Source of the DNA: an uncultured Alphaproteobacteria bacterium
Lineage (GTDB): Bacteria; Pseudomonadota; Alphaproteobacteria; HIMB59
Reading direction: 5' to 3'
Length of the DNA: 64,000 bases
Assembly: GCA_902530745.1 (NCBI GenBank)
Contig: CACABO010000008.1
Location: forward strand, 1 to 64,000
Part shown: positions 8,162-17,287 of the stretch, piece by piece
How positions within the stretch are numbered: position 1 is the first letter of the stretch
How the letters are laid out: each line of letters opens with the position of its first letter
Notes under the pieces: generated by a model
What the model was told of the DNA's origin: nothing
Database searches by the model: none
What the model saw: the letters and a program-made list of their open reading frames with translations, nothing else
Program-made: the position numbers and the translations under genes

Positions 8162-9435
8162 TGAATATAGTAGCCCTAGTAGATTGTAATTCATTTTATG
8201 CCTCATGTGAGACTATCTTTAAACCTGATTTAAGTAAAAAACCTATCGTAGTTCTATCGAATAATGATGGATGTGTGATAGCTAGAAGTTCCGAAGCTAA
8301 GAAATTAGGAATTAAGATGGGAGTACCTTTCTTTGAGATAAAGCAAATAATAAAAAAATATCCAGTACATGTGTTTTCATCAAATTACAGTTTATATGGA
8401 AATATTTCATCTAGGGTAATGGGAGTATTAAAAGAGCATTGTGATAAATTAGAAGTTTATTCTATAGATGAAGCTTTTTTAATATTAAATAAATATTCAG
8501 AGAGAAGTTTTATTTCAAGGGCAGAAGGAATAAAAAATATAATAAAGAAGTGGGTAGGTATACCTGTAAGCATAGGAATAGCTAATAATAAAACTTTATC
8601 AAAAGTAGCAAACCATCTAGCTAAAAAAGATGAGCTAGGATCCCAAGTAGTAGAAATTATAAATCAAAAACAAATAGAAATATCCTTGAAGGTATTAGGA
8701 GTGGGTGATATTTGGGGAATAGGAGCCAGGATAGAGAAATTTCTCCAAAAAAATAGTATCTACACCGCATACGATCTATACAAAACAGACCCAAGGTGGG
8801 TTAGGCAACACCTAGGAGTAGTGGGAGAGAGAACCTATAGAGAACTACATGGTGAAATATGTATACCCATAGTAGAGAGATCTGAGCCAAAAAAACAATG
8901 TCGAGTATCAAGATCTTTCGAAAGCTACGTAACAAGTTTCCATGATTTAGAGAAAAGAATAATATCTTATGCTACTAGAGCCTCAGAAAAGATTAGATCT
9001 GATGGTTTGCAGGCAAAAAAAATTACTACATTTATTCGTTCAAATAAATTTAACAACAATAATAAACAATACCAAGCAGCTAGGACTTACGATTTTATAT
9101 CTCCCTCAAATGACTTATTTGAGACGATTAAATTTGCTGTAAAGGCATTAAAATTTATTTATCGGCCAGAAATAAAATATAAAAAGGCAGGCGTTTTACT
9201 CTCAGATTTAACTCCAGAGGGAGAATACAATAGAGATTTATTCTTTCATCAATCAGAAGAGAGTATTTTAAAAAAAAATAGGGTGAACAAGGTATTTGAT
9301 AATCTAAATAACAGATATGGAAGCGGGACTATTTGTGTTGCCAAGGAAAACTACGAAAAGTTTTATATAACCAGACGACAAAACTTAAGTCCCGCATACA
9401 CATCAAATTTTGATGATCTACCTAATGTAAATTAA
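8161..9435 (+). CDS. umuC: DNA polymerase V subunit UmuC (Y-family translesion polymerase)
   Basis: A Y-family polymerase of 424 residues. It begins MNIVALVDCNSFYASCE, with the first catalytic aspartate in VDCNSFYASCE; the second acidic pair lies in YSIDEAFL. NNDGCVIARS, GIPVSIGIANNKTLSKVANHLAK and the helix-hairpin-helix region (VGDIWGIGARIEK) are typical of UmuC rather than DinB. A longer in-frame start at 8119 lies inside umuD; the ATG at 8161, overlapping the umuD stop, is the standard umuDC arrangement. The coding region reads as less AT-rich than many neighbours. It converges on trpB2, with both stop codons inside one palindrome. Confidence 0.95.
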   Translation: MNIVALVDCNSFYASCETIFKPDLSKKPIVVLSNNDGCVIARSSEAKKLGIKMGVPFFEIKQIIKKYPVHVFSSNYSLYGNISSRVMGVLKEHCDKLEVYSIDEAFLILNKYSERSFISRAEGIKNIIKKWVGIPVSIGIANNKTLSKVANHLAKKDELGSQVVEIINQKQIEISLKVLGVGDIWGIGARIEKFLQKNSIYTAYDLYKTDPRWVRQHLGVVGERTYRELHGEICIPIVERSEPKKQCRVSRSFESYVTSFHDLEKRIISYATRASEKIRSDGLQAKKITTFIRSNKFNNNNKQYQAARTYDFISPSNDLFETIKFAVKALKFIYRPEIKYKKAGVLLSDLTPEGEYNRDLFFHQSEESILKKNRVNKVFDNLNNRYGSGTICVAKENYEKFYITRRQNLSPAYTSNFDDLPNVN

Positions 9436-9441
9436 TTTACA
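9426..9441. repeat. 16-bp perfect palindrome across convergent stop codons
   Basis: TGTAAATTAATTTACA is a perfect inverted repeat containing the umuC stop (TAA 9433-9435) and, on the other strand, the trpB2 stop (9434-9432). Both proteins therefore end in Val-Asn. With no loop it is a weak hairpin. It may serve as a minimal bidirectional terminator or be a coding coincidence. Confidence 0.4.
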
Positions 9442-10793
9442 GCAGGTATTGATGCCATAGACTCTTCAAAAGCTTCAGTATCGAATTTATCTTCAGCAAG
9501 ATTGCCTGAGAAATAATCCATATATGCTTGCATATCAAAATGACCATGCCCACAAAGATTGAACAAAATAGCTTTAGATTTGCCCTCGGCTTTACACTTA
9601 AGAGCCTCATCAACAGCACCTTTAATCGCGTGAGTAGCTTCAGGTGCAGGCATAATGCCCTCAGTCCTGGCAAATTGTATACCGGCTTCTAAGCACTCCT
9701 TTTGACCATAAGCTCGTGGTTCCATATGACCATTATGAACCAAGTGTGATAGCATTGGAGACATTCCATGATATCTTAGTCCACCTACATGAGTTGGTGA
9801 TGGCATAAAATCAGAACCTAACGTATGCATCTTTAACAATGGTGCAGATTTTAGAGTGTCACCAAAGTCATAGGAATATTTACCTTTTGTTAAAGAAGGA
9901 CAAGAAGATGGCTCAACTGCAATAGCATGTACATTTTGTTCTCCTCTAAATTTTTTTCCTAAAAAAGGATTACATAAACCTGAGAAATTACTTCCTCCGC
10001 CAGTGCACCCTATAACAATATCAGGATAATCATTAGCCATTTCCATTTGTAGTAGTGCCTCTTGCCCAATAATAGATTGATGCATTAAAACATGATTAAG
10101 AACACTACCTAATGCATATTTTGTGTCATCATTTGTAGCAGCAACTTCTGCTGCTTCTGAGATTGCTATGCCAAGCGAGCCTGAACTATTTGGATCCTTT
10201 TCAAGAATGGCTCTACCTGAATTTGTTTCATTTGATGGGCTAGCTACAACACTACCACCATAACTTTCAATTATAGCTCTTCTGTAAGGTTTTTGATCAT
10301 AGCTTACTCTTACCATGAATACTTTTATCTCTATTCCAAATACGGCTCCAGCATAGCTTAATGCAGTTCCCCATTGACCCGCACCGGTCTCGGTTGCAAT
10401 TTTTTTTACACCTGCCTCTTTGTTATAAAAAGCCTGAGCTAATGCTGTATTCGGTTTATGGCTACCTGAAGGACTTGCTCCTTCGTATTTGTAATAAATT
10501 CTGGCTGGTGTATCTAATGCTTTCTCTAAAGCTCTAGCCCTTACCAGAGGCGTAGATCTCCAACGACTGTAAGCCTCTAAAACTGGTCCCGGTATATCAA
10601 TATATCTCTCTTGGGTGACTTCTTGCATTATTAATTCCATTGGAAATAAAGGTGCTAAGTCATCTGGACCTATTGGCTGTTTTGTTCCTGGATTTAATGG
10701 TGGGCTCATAGGCTCTTTTAAATCCGCTCCCAGGTTGTACCACTGTTTTGGCACATCACTGTCTTTTAAAAAAAATTTACTATCCTCACTCAT
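9432..10793 (-). CDS. trpB2: TrpB2-type tryptophan synthase beta chain (PLP enzyme)
   Basis: A 453-residue fold-type II PLP enzyme of the TrpB2 (TrpB-like) subfamily, which condenses indole with serine to tryptophan and often acts as a stand-alone enzyme or indole scavenger. The PLP lysine is in SGSHKPNTALAQ (K113), the phosphate-binding loop is GCTGGGSNFSGL, and the TETGAGQWGTALS segment is well conserved. The extended N-terminus (LNPGTKQPIGPDDLAPLFP) distinguishes TrpB2 from canonical TrpB. There is no trpA, trpC or trpF beside it, which fits a TrpB2 salvage-type role. The next gene upstream on the same strand is an EamA transporter, 43 bp away. Confidence 0.92.
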   Translation of the reverse strand: MSEDSKFFLKDSDVPKQWYNLGADLKEPMSPPLNPGTKQPIGPDDLAPLFPMELIMQEVTQERYIDIPGPVLEAYSRWRSTPLVRARALEKALDTPARIYYKYEGASPSGSHKPNTALAQAFYNKEAGVKKIATETGAGQWGTALSYAGAVFGIEIKVFMVRVSYDQKPYRRAIIESYGGSVVASPSNETNSGRAILEKDPNSSGSLGIAISEAAEVAATNDDTKYALGSVLNHVLMHQSIIGQEALLQMEMANDYPDIVIGCTGGGSNFSGLCNPFLGKKFRGEQNVHAIAVEPSSCPSLTKGKYSYDFGDTLKSAPLLKMHTLGSDFMPSPTHVGGLRYHGMSPMLSHLVHNGHMEPRAYGQKECLEAGIQFARTEGIMPAPEATHAIKGAVDEALKCKAEGKSKAILFNLCGHGHFDMQAYMDYFSGNLAEDKFDTEAFEESMASIPAVN

Positions 10794-10836
10794 ATTGGGA
10801 ATTTTATTTTATTTGTTAGATAAAAAGTAGGATTAT

Positions 10837-11748
10837 TTATTCACTATAAAACCTATTTAAGGCTGCTTCTTTGTTTATTAAGGGTAAAAGTTGAGCCACA
10901 AGCACACCAATAAGTATTAAAAAACAACCAAAAATCTGAACATTTGTCAAAAATTGAGAAAGAATAACCCATGCTGCTAACGATCCAAATACTCCTTCAA
11001 GAGAAAATGTAATTGCTGCTGTAGAAGGTTTTACATACCTTTGACCAAAAACTTGCAAAGTATAAGCAATCCCACTTGACATAACACCCACATATAAAAG
11101 CTCAAAGATTTCTTTTGATATCCCATCTATAGTAGGATTTTCAAAAATGAATATAAATGGCAAACTATAAAAAAAACATAATAGAAATTGAGATGATGCC
11201 AAAGTAAATGGTGCATTTATAATTTCAAAGTATTCATCAATTAAAATACAGTGTACTGCAAAAAATAAAGCACATACAATTACAAGTATGTCAGCAAATT
11301 GTGCTTCAAAACTATTTTCAAGAGTTAAGTAATAGGAGCCTATAAGACATATTGATACAGATAACCAAATACTCCAGTGTATTTTCTTTTTTAAAAATAA
11401 TCTCGATATAATAGGAACAAATGGAACATACAGTATAGTTAAGAAAGCAGCATTTCCTACTTTAGTATACTGTAAAGCATATTGTTGAAGATAAGTTCCT
11501 AATAATAAACTTAAACCAGTTAACAGAACTACAAAAATAAATTTTTTTTTATTTTTAAGATTTTTTATTTTGTTAATTTCATTAAAAACAAAAGGTAAAA
11601 CTATTAATCCACCAATTAAAAAACGCATATTTGTAAACGTCAGTGGACCAATAAATTCCATTCCTGTAGTTTGAGCCACAAATGCAGTACCCCAAATTAT
11701 TGATGCTACAATGAGACACAAAGTTGATAAAAAATGTTTGGAGTTCAT
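10837..11748 (-). CDS. EamA/DMT-family transporter
   Basis: A 303-residue integral membrane protein with about ten hydrophobic segments arranged as two EamA repeats. The N-terminal repeat has the typical ASIIWGTAFVAQ start, and the second repeat contains a Y.L...G...V.PS.AA.....E.VFG.L.A pattern (QRYVKPSTAAITFSLEGVFG). Such drug/metabolite transporters usually export amino acids or other small metabolites; the substrate cannot be read from sequence. It lies immediately upstream of trpB2 in the same direction and may be co-transcribed. Its start is 7 bp from the tRNA-Asn 3' end. Confidence 0.85.
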   Translation of the reverse strand: MNSKHFLSTLCLIVASIIWGTAFVAQTTGMEFIGPLTFTNMRFLIGGLIVLPFVFNEINKIKNLKNKKKFIFVVLLTGLSLLLGTYLQQYALQYTKVGNAAFLTILYVPFVPIISRLFLKKKIHWSIWLSVSICLIGSYYLTLENSFEAQFADILVIVCALFFAVHCILIDEYFEIINAPFTLASSQFLLCFFYSLPFIFIFENPTIDGISKEIFELLYVGVMSSGIAYTLQVFGQRYVKPSTAAITFSLEGVFGSLAAWVILSQFLTNVQIFGCFLILIGVLVAQLLPLINKEAALNRFYSE

Positions 11749-11755
11749 AAAAAAC

Positions 11756-11830
11756 TGGCTCCGCAGGTAGGATTCGAACCTACGACCTGTCGGTTAACAG
11801 CCGAATGCTCTACCGCTGAGCTACTGCGGA
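11756..11830 (-). tRNA. tRNA-Asn (anticodon GTT), CCA encoded
   Basis: The minus strand reads TCCGCAG...CTGCGGA followed by GCCA, a perfect 7-bp acceptor stem. There is a D-arm AGCTCAGCGGTAGAGC, an anticodon loop CTGTTAA giving GTT, and a T-arm GTAGGTTCGAATCCTAC. It is 75 nt including the genomically encoded CCA. Confidence 0.98.
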
Positions 11831-11933
11831 ACGTTGCAACAAAGTACAATAATTTTTTAATTTTTCAATTAGCATTTTTTAATTCAAATTTAAAAATAAT
11901 TTTCAATGATATTAGGGTTTATTTGAATATAAT

Positions 11934-12197
11934 ATGTTCATGGAAAAAATTATTTCACCTTGTATATCAATATGCAAAACTGATCCATCTACCGGATACT
12001 GTTATGGCTGTGCTAGAACTTCTGAAGAAAAAGCGATATGGAAAGACGAAAATACTACAAATGAATGGAAAATAAATAATATTTCTGAATTAAAAAATAG
12101 ACTTTCTGGTTGGCAATTATCATCATTTGAAGAGTCATATGATTTTAAAATAAAAAATGGCATATCTTTAGCAAAGCATAAAATGATGAATAAATGA
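11934..12197 (+). CDS. DUF1289 domain cysteine protein
   Basis: An 87-residue protein with the DUF1289 signature at the N-terminus: SPCISICKTD followed by GYCYGCARTSEEKAIW. The four cysteines are thought to bind a metal or Fe-S cluster (YdhL-type proteins); the function is unknown. The ATG at 11940 is an equally plausible start. It is the first gene of a chain of overlapping genes running to 15627; the stop overlaps the next start by 4 bp. A second frame over the same DNA (11734-12075) is an artefact of the antisense of tRNA-Asn. Confidence 0.82.
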   Translation: MFMEKIISPCISICKTDPSTGYCYGCARTSEEKAIWKDENTTNEWKINNISELKNRLSGWQLSSFEESYDFKIKNGISLAKHKMMNK

Positions 12198-12616
12198 AAA
12201 AAATTAAAGGCTCGTGTCTTTGCAAAAAAATTAGCTTTGAGATTAAGAATGAATGCAGATATTCAGTTTTTTGTCATTGTAAAATGTGTCAAATATCAAA
12301 TGCTGAATTTAGTTCTTATACAAAAGTAAAAAAAGAAAATCTATATTTTAAAAGTAAAAAAACTCTTAAATGGTTTATTTCTAGTAAACATTATAAAAGA
12401 GGTTTTTGTTCAATATGTGGAAGTTCATTGTTTTTTCAGAAAAGATCTTCTGATGACCATATATCAATATCAACAGGTACTTTAAATAAAAATATACCCT
12501 CTATCGGCCATATTTTTTACAAATATAAAAAATCAAAAATTAATTTCTCTAAATTAAAAAAATTTCCTCTATCTGCCCAAGGATATTTTGATAAGTTTAT
12601 TTACAGAATTAAATGA
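12194..12616 (+). CDS. GFA/CENP-V family zinc protein
   Basis: A 140-residue glutathione-dependent formaldehyde-activating (GFA, DUF636) domain protein. Zinc-binding cysteines are visible as GSCLCKKISF, CHCKMCQ and FCSICGSSLFF, in the family order and spacing. Members bind zinc and sometimes act in glutathione-linked chemistry, but most, including this one, have no demonstrated reaction. It overlaps the genes on both sides by 4 bp, indicating translational coupling. Confidence 0.85.
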   Translation: MKKIKGSCLCKKISFEIKNECRYSVFCHCKMCQISNAEFSSYTKVKKENLYFKSKKTLKWFISSKHYKRGFCSICGSSLFFQKRSSDDHISISTGTLNKNIPSIGHIFYKYKKSKINFSKLKKFPLSAQGYFDKFIYRIK

Positions 12617-13431
12617 ATTACTCATTAACAATTAAGATTATCTTAATATTACTATTTTTATACCTTTTAATTATCTTTTATGTCTATACAAAACAAAGAT
12701 CTCTTCTTTACGTCCCTCAAATTGATAATTATGATGATGAATTACTAATCATCCCTGTGGAACAAGTATTTATTGAAAATAGCTCAAATATAAAATTAAG
12801 GTCAATTTTTTATAAACATCCATCTAATACTAAAACTACATTACTAATGTTTCACGGTAATGCTGGTCCCATTGAAAATAGATTTTATAAAATTAACAAG
12901 TTATCAAAATATGACCAAAATATTCTACTTATTTCTTGGAGATCATACAGCGGTAATGATGGTGAACCAACTGAGGATGGTTTATATGATGACGCTAAAA
13001 GTGCTATAAAATGGCTTGAAGAAAAAAATATCTTCAAAAAGGACATAATTATTTACGGAGAGTCTTTAGGAACTGCTGTTAGTATAGAAATAGCTCAAAA
13101 TAATAATTTTAAGGGTTTGATCTTGGAGGCGCCATTTACTTCAATGATTGATGCAGCTAAATTTCATTATCCATACCTTCCTGTTTCAATCATGCTTAAA
13201 GATAAGTATTTAAGTGATAAAAAGATTAAAAACGTTATTTCTCCTATATTTATTATGCACGCCACAGGGGATGATATTGTCCCATTTAGAATGGGTGAAA
13301 AAATGTACGAATTAGCAAATTCACCTAAAAGTAGTTATTTCGTTGATGAGAATGAACATTTAGTAACTTATGATGAAAATTTAATGAATAAGATGGATGA
13401 ATTTTATGAATCTATAATTAATTATGAATAA
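12613..13431 (+). CDS. Membrane-anchored alpha/beta hydrolase (ABHD13/YfhR-like)
   Basis: A 272-residue serine hydrolase with an N-terminal membrane segment (about 7-26) and an alpha/beta hydrolase domain. The oxyanion motif is FHGNAGP, the nucleophile elbow GESLG (Ser at about 151), then MHATGDDIVPF with the acidic residue and NEHLV with the histidine. The LISWRSYSGNDGEPTEDGL segment is typical of the ABHD13/Bem46 group. The substrate is unknown; position directly before an acyl-CoA synthetase (8-bp overlap) is consistent with lipid or ester hydrolysis feeding fatty acid activation. Confidence 0.82.
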   Translation: MNYSLTIKIILILLFLYLLIIFYVYTKQRSLLYVPQIDNYDDELLIIPVEQVFIENSSNIKLRSIFYKHPSNTKTTLLMFHGNAGPIENRFYKINKLSKYDQNILLISWRSYSGNDGEPTEDGLYDDAKSAIKWLEEKNIFKKDIIIYGESLGTAVSIEIAQNNNFKGLILEAPFTSMIDAAKFHYPYLPVSIMLKDKYLSDKKIKNVISPIFIMHATGDDIVPFRMGEKMYELANSPKSSYFVDENEHLVTYDENLMNKMDEFYESIINYE

Positions 13432-15127
13432 ATTTAATAATCTTCCAGAACTATTTTATTATCAAGCAGATAAGAACGAAAATAATCAACACTTACTAAA
13501 ACTTGACTCAAACAATCAAGTTGTTTCAATGAGTTGGTTAGAGACAAAAAATCTAACAAAAAAAATACATAATTTTTTAGCAAACAAATATTTAAGTGAT
13601 TTAGAGAGAGTTTTATTGGTTTCAGAAAATAGACCTGAATGGATGGCCTCTGATATCGCTATAATGTCTAATAAACTTATTTGTGTTCCCAACTATACAA
13701 CTTATACATCAAGAGATTTTGAGCATATCTTAAATGACTCTCAACCTGTGGGTTTAATAGTTTCAAATAAAAATTTACTTCAGACAATTTTAACTGCCAG
13801 TGAAAAAATTAAATATAATTTTAAATTTATCTTATGTTTTGATTATTTTGAAAATAATTCAATTTCAAATTTAGTATTTTTAAATGACTTAACAGATGAC
13901 AATAATGATAATAACAGAGAAAAAATTAAAGATATTAAGCGCACAGATCCAGCTTGCATTATTTACACCTCAGGTACACAAGGATTACCGAAAGGTGTTA
14001 TTTTAAGTCACGGGGGCATATTAAGTAATTGTGAAGGAGCATATGAACTTCTTAAAACTATAAAGAATCCAGATTTAACCTTTCTTACTTGGTTACCTTT
14101 ATCTCATTCATATGAACATGCAGTTCAATTTGTTCAAATTATTTTAGAAGCAAAAGTATTTTATAATAAAAGTATTGAAACACTTCTGCCTACAGTAAAA
14201 ATAGCACAACCCCATATCATGACTGCTGTTCCAAGATTTTATAATAATCTACATGCAAAAATGAAGATCAATCTTAAAAATCAATCTAAACTCAAACAAA
14301 ACTTATTTAATAAGACTATCCAGTTAGGAACAAAAAAATTTAAAAATATTAAATTAAGTTTTAGTGAAAATATAATTAACCTAATATTAGATAAATTAGT
14401 CAGAAAAAAAGTAAAAAATAATTTTGGTGGCAGATTAGAGGCTTTTATATCTGGTGGAGGACCTCTTGATGGCCAAGTAGGTGAAGCGCTTAATGCACTT
14501 GGTTTAAAGACTTTACAAGGTTATGGCCTAACAGAAACTTCACCAGTTGTAAGCTGCAATTTATTAAATAAGGTAAAAGTTGATACAGTCGGTCCTATAT
14601 TTCCTGGAGTTGAAGTTAAATTAGCAAAAGATGGTGAAATATTAGTTAAAGGTGAGAACCTTATGCTGGGCTATTGGAATAATAAAGAAGCCACTGAGCA
14701 AACAATAAAAGATGGTTGGCTCCATACGGGAGATATTGGTGAATTTGATGAGGACAATTATCTAAAAATAACTGATCGTAAAAAGGATATAATAGTTTCT
14801 TTAGGAGGTGATAATATTGCGCCATCTAAGATTGAAAATCTATTAACTTTATCTCCTGAGATAGAACAAGCCTGTGTCTTTGGTGAACAAAAAAATTATA
14901 TAGCAGCATTATTAGTATTAAGCTCAGAAAGTAAATCTAGCGATGAAGATATTCAAAGATACATTGATGAATTAAACAAAGACTTAACTCAACCAGAAAA
15001 AATAAAAAAGTTTATCTTTATTGATGAGCCTTTTAGTATTGAAAATAACCTAATGACACCGACAATGAAAGTTAGGAGACATGAAGTACAAAAAAAATAT
15101 CAAAATCAAATTGATCAATTATTTTAA
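13424..15127 (+). CDS. Long-chain acyl-CoA synthetase (AMP-binding)
   Basis: A 567-residue ANL-superfamily ligase of the long-chain fatty acyl-CoA synthetase type. The P-loop motif is YTSGTQGLPKGVILSH, the adenine-binding motif GYGLTETSPVVSCN, and the aspartate motif is in DGWLHTGDIGEFDEDNYLKITDRKKDIIV. It activates fatty acids via an acyl-adenylate for beta-oxidation or phospholipid synthesis. It overlaps the hydrolase upstream, and its TAA overlaps the exonuclease ATG (TAATG). Confidence 0.9.
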   Translation: MNKFNNLPELFYYQADKNENNQHLLKLDSNNQVVSMSWLETKNLTKKIHNFLANKYLSDLERVLLVSENRPEWMASDIAIMSNKLICVPNYTTYTSRDFEHILNDSQPVGLIVSNKNLLQTILTASEKIKYNFKFILCFDYFENNSISNLVFLNDLTDDNNDNNREKIKDIKRTDPACIIYTSGTQGLPKGVILSHGGILSNCEGAYELLKTIKNPDLTFLTWLPLSHSYEHAVQFVQIILEAKVFYNKSIETLLPTVKIAQPHIMTAVPRFYNNLHAKMKINLKNQSKLKQNLFNKTIQLGTKKFKNIKLSFSENIINLILDKLVRKKVKNNFGGRLEAFISGGGPLDGQVGEALNALGLKTLQGYGLTETSPVVSCNLLNKVKVDTVGPIFPGVEVKLAKDGEILVKGENLMLGYWNNKEATEQTIKDGWLHTGDIGEFDEDNYLKITDRKKDIIVSLGGDNIAPSKIENLLTLSPEIEQACVFGEQKNYIAALLVLSSESKSSDEDIQRYIDELNKDLTQPEKIKKFIFIDEPFSIENNLMTPTMKVRRHEVQKKYQNQIDQLF

Positions 15128-15627
15128 TGCAATTATTTGCAGCTATAGATTTTGAAACAGCCACTAGTGAGAGAACATCGGCATGCGCTATTGGATATGT
15201 AATATTTAATAAAACTAAAATTATAAAAAAAGTCGCTCATTTAATAAGACCACCTAAACCTGAAGTTCATTTCACAGATATTCATGGTTTAACATGGGAT
15301 ATGTTAAAAAAAGCTAAAACATTTGATAAAGTGTGGCGACAAATTAAGAGCGAATTATCAGCTGTTGATTACTTTTTTGCACATAATGCACCTTTTGATC
15401 GATCTGTCCTGCACTCCTGTTGTTATTTTTATAACATTGAACTACCTAAACAGGAATTTAAAGATACTGTTGCAATTGCAAGAAAATATTGGGAATTTGA
15501 AAACAACAAACTAAACACAGTATGTAAAAATTTAAGAATTCCTTTAAATCATCACGATGCATTATCAGATGCCAAAGGATGTGCTTTGATAGCTATTGAG
15601 GCATTTAAAAAAGGTTATTTTATTTAA
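15127..15627 (+). CDS. DnaQ-like 3'-5' exonuclease (DEDDh)
   Basis: A 166-residue exonuclease-domain protein. The DEDDh residues are visible: DFETAT near the N-terminus (ExoI), HNAPFDRSVL (ExoII), and HHDALSDAKGCA with the histidine and final aspartate (ExoIII). It is a stand-alone domain like small DNA polymerase III epsilon paralogues, and is probably a proofreading or DNA/RNA trimming exonuclease. It is the last gene of the overlapping unit. Its 3' end overlaps the convergent MFS gene by 8 bp. Confidence 0.88.
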   Translation: MQLFAAIDFETATSERTSACAIGYVIFNKTKIIKKVAHLIRPPKPEVHFTDIHGLTWDMLKKAKTFDKVWRQIKSELSAVDYFFAHNAPFDRSVLHSCCYFYNIELPKQEFKDTVAIARKYWEFENNKLNTVCKNLRIPLNHHDALSDAKGCALIAIEAFKKGYFI

Positions 15628-16813
15628 TTTTATTAGCTATAAAGCTCATTGAAGAGAAAATAATTATTAAGGCAAGGCTCATATAAATTAAGGTGTTAAT
15701 AGAATTTGTCTTATCCAATATCAAACCGTATAAGAAAGGGGAGGCCGCTGAGGATAAAACACCAAAAAATGTTAAAAGAGCCCTTATTGCACCTAGGTTT
15801 TTGACTCCATACATTTCTGCCCACAAAGAATTAGACAAATTTTCAGTAAAGCCATTTGATAATCCAAGGCCTGCCATGTAAAGATATAACACAAATACAT
15901 GATTTGAAAATAACATCACAATAAATATTAAAGCCATGGGAATTAAGTGAAATGTGATTACACTCCTACCAGAAAATTTATCGACTAACAAACCAGAAAC
16001 TAAAGAACCACCAATTCCACAGATTGCATAAAAAATAAAACTTTGCGCAATATCTAGCATTGTCCAATTATTTAATTGCCCAATAAAAACTTGATGAAAT
16101 AAAAAACCAGTCACTGTAAATGACATTAATAATGTAAGGGGTAAATAAAGATAAAATTTAAGATCTTTTAAAACATCTCTTCTTCTCCAGGAAAATGAAT
16201 TTTGTATATCTTCATTCTCAAACCCAGTTTCACTTTGAAAATTTTTTTTATTTAATAGGTAGTAAAAAAATACCCCAAAAAATATTATTATAAATATAGA
16301 TGAACTAAACCAGGTAACTCTCCAGCCAAAAGTTAATATTAAAGTAACTACAACAAATGGATAAATCATCTCACCAAAAGAAAATCCAAATCCAGATATA
16401 GCTAATGCTTTTCCTCTATTAGCTTTAAAGTATCTTGCCACAGTTGTTCTAGAAGTGTGTCCCATGAGACCTTGTCCAAAAAGTCTTAAAAAATAAATTA
16501 CGAAAAAAAGAAGAATTACATTAAACACAATACTTGCAAAAAAACATGTTATTGAAAGACCTAATACAATAGCTAAAGTATATTTCTTGAGGGAGACTGT
16601 ATCTATAAGTTTACCAGCCCATATAATAGTTAACGCACTTAAAATTGTAGCTATTGAATACAGACTGCCAAATTGAGTATTACTTAAATTAAATGTTCCT
16701 CTAAAATCTTCACTAAAAAGGGAGATAAAAAATGTTTGTCCAAATCCTGATGCGAATGCTATTAAAAAGCCAAATATTAATAAATTTGAATTTTTATTTA
16801 TAAAATTAATCAA
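15620..16813 (-). CDS. MFS transporter
   Basis: A 397-residue major facilitator protein with about 12 hydrophobic segments in two halves. The characteristic MFS loop between TM2 and TM3 is visible as WAGKLIDTVSLKK, and its second-half counterpart as LVSGLLVDKFSGRSV. The overall style resembles monocarboxylate or oxalate/formate-type permeases, but the substrate is not determinable. It is divergent from the carboxymuconolactone decarboxylase-like gene across 62 bp. Confidence 0.85.
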   Translation of the reverse strand: MINFINKNSNLLIFGFLIAFASGFGQTFFISLFSEDFRGTFNLSNTQFGSLYSIATILSALTIIWAGKLIDTVSLKKYTLAIVLGLSITCFFASIVFNVILLFFVIYFLRLFGQGLMGHTSRTTVARYFKANRGKALAISGFGFSFGEMIYPFVVVTLILTFGWRVTWFSSSIFIIIFFGVFFYYLLNKKNFQSETGFENEDIQNSFSWRRRDVLKDLKFYLYLPLTLLMSFTVTGFLFHQVFIGQLNNWTMLDIAQSFIFYAICGIGGSLVSGLLVDKFSGRSVITFHLIPMALIFIVMLFSNHVFVLYLYMAGLGLSNGFTENLSNSLWAEMYGVKNLGAIRALLTFFGVLSSAASPFLYGLILDKTNSINTLIYMSLALIIIFSSMSFIANKIK

Positions 16814-16875
16814 AACAAGAGGGATATTATGATTAAATAACTATATATCAATTATTATAAAGAAAGGGACTACTG

Positions 16876-17283
16876 GTGAGCACAATTAAAAGAACTGATG
16901 ATAATAATCATCCAATTATAAAGGAAGTCTATGAAGATATTAAACAATCAAGAAACACAACTTATATAGGTAATTTTTGGAAATATTTAGCATTCGACCC
17001 TCAATTACTAAAAAATGTTTGGAGTGATGTTAAAGATTTAATGGTTAAACAAACCATAATTCCTAATAAAACTAAAGAGATGATTTATATGGCAGTCTCT
17101 ATAACAAATAATTGCTCGTATTGCACACATTCACACACAGCTGCAGCAAAAAAACTTGGGATGACTGAAGACGAACATTCAGAATTTTTAAATATTGTAG
17201 CTCTTGCAGCAAAAACAAATCAACTGGTCAATAGTATACAAGTTCCAGTAGATGAAATATTTGATGAAGACATAGAAAAATAA
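16876..17283 (+). CDS. AhpD/carboxymuconolactone decarboxylase-family protein
   Basis: A 135-residue CMD-domain protein starting at GTG 16876, preceded by a purine-rich AAAGAAAGGG. The AhpD-type redox motif is NNCSYCTHSHTAAAKKLGM, with CxxC and the following histidine. This motif is typical of peroxidase-like alkylhydroperoxidase D relatives rather than true decarboxylases. It probably has a thiol-dependent redox role in the cytoplasm. A 33-codon membrane ORF follows 4 bp later. Confidence 0.85.
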   Translation: MSTIKRTDDNNHPIIKEVYEDIKQSRNTTYIGNFWKYLAFDPQLLKNVWSDVKDLMVKQTIIPNKTKEMIYMAVSITNNCSYCTHSHTAAAKKLGMTEDEHSEFLNIVALAAKTNQLVNSIQVPVDEIFDEDIEK

Positions 17284-17287
17284 TCCA

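Noticed and set aside
11734-12075. ORF of 113 codons over tRNA-Asn
   Set aside because: Its first part is a translation through the antisense of the tRNA (QVGFEPTTCRLTAE is a well-known tRNA artefact), and its second part is a wrong frame over the DUF1289 gene.
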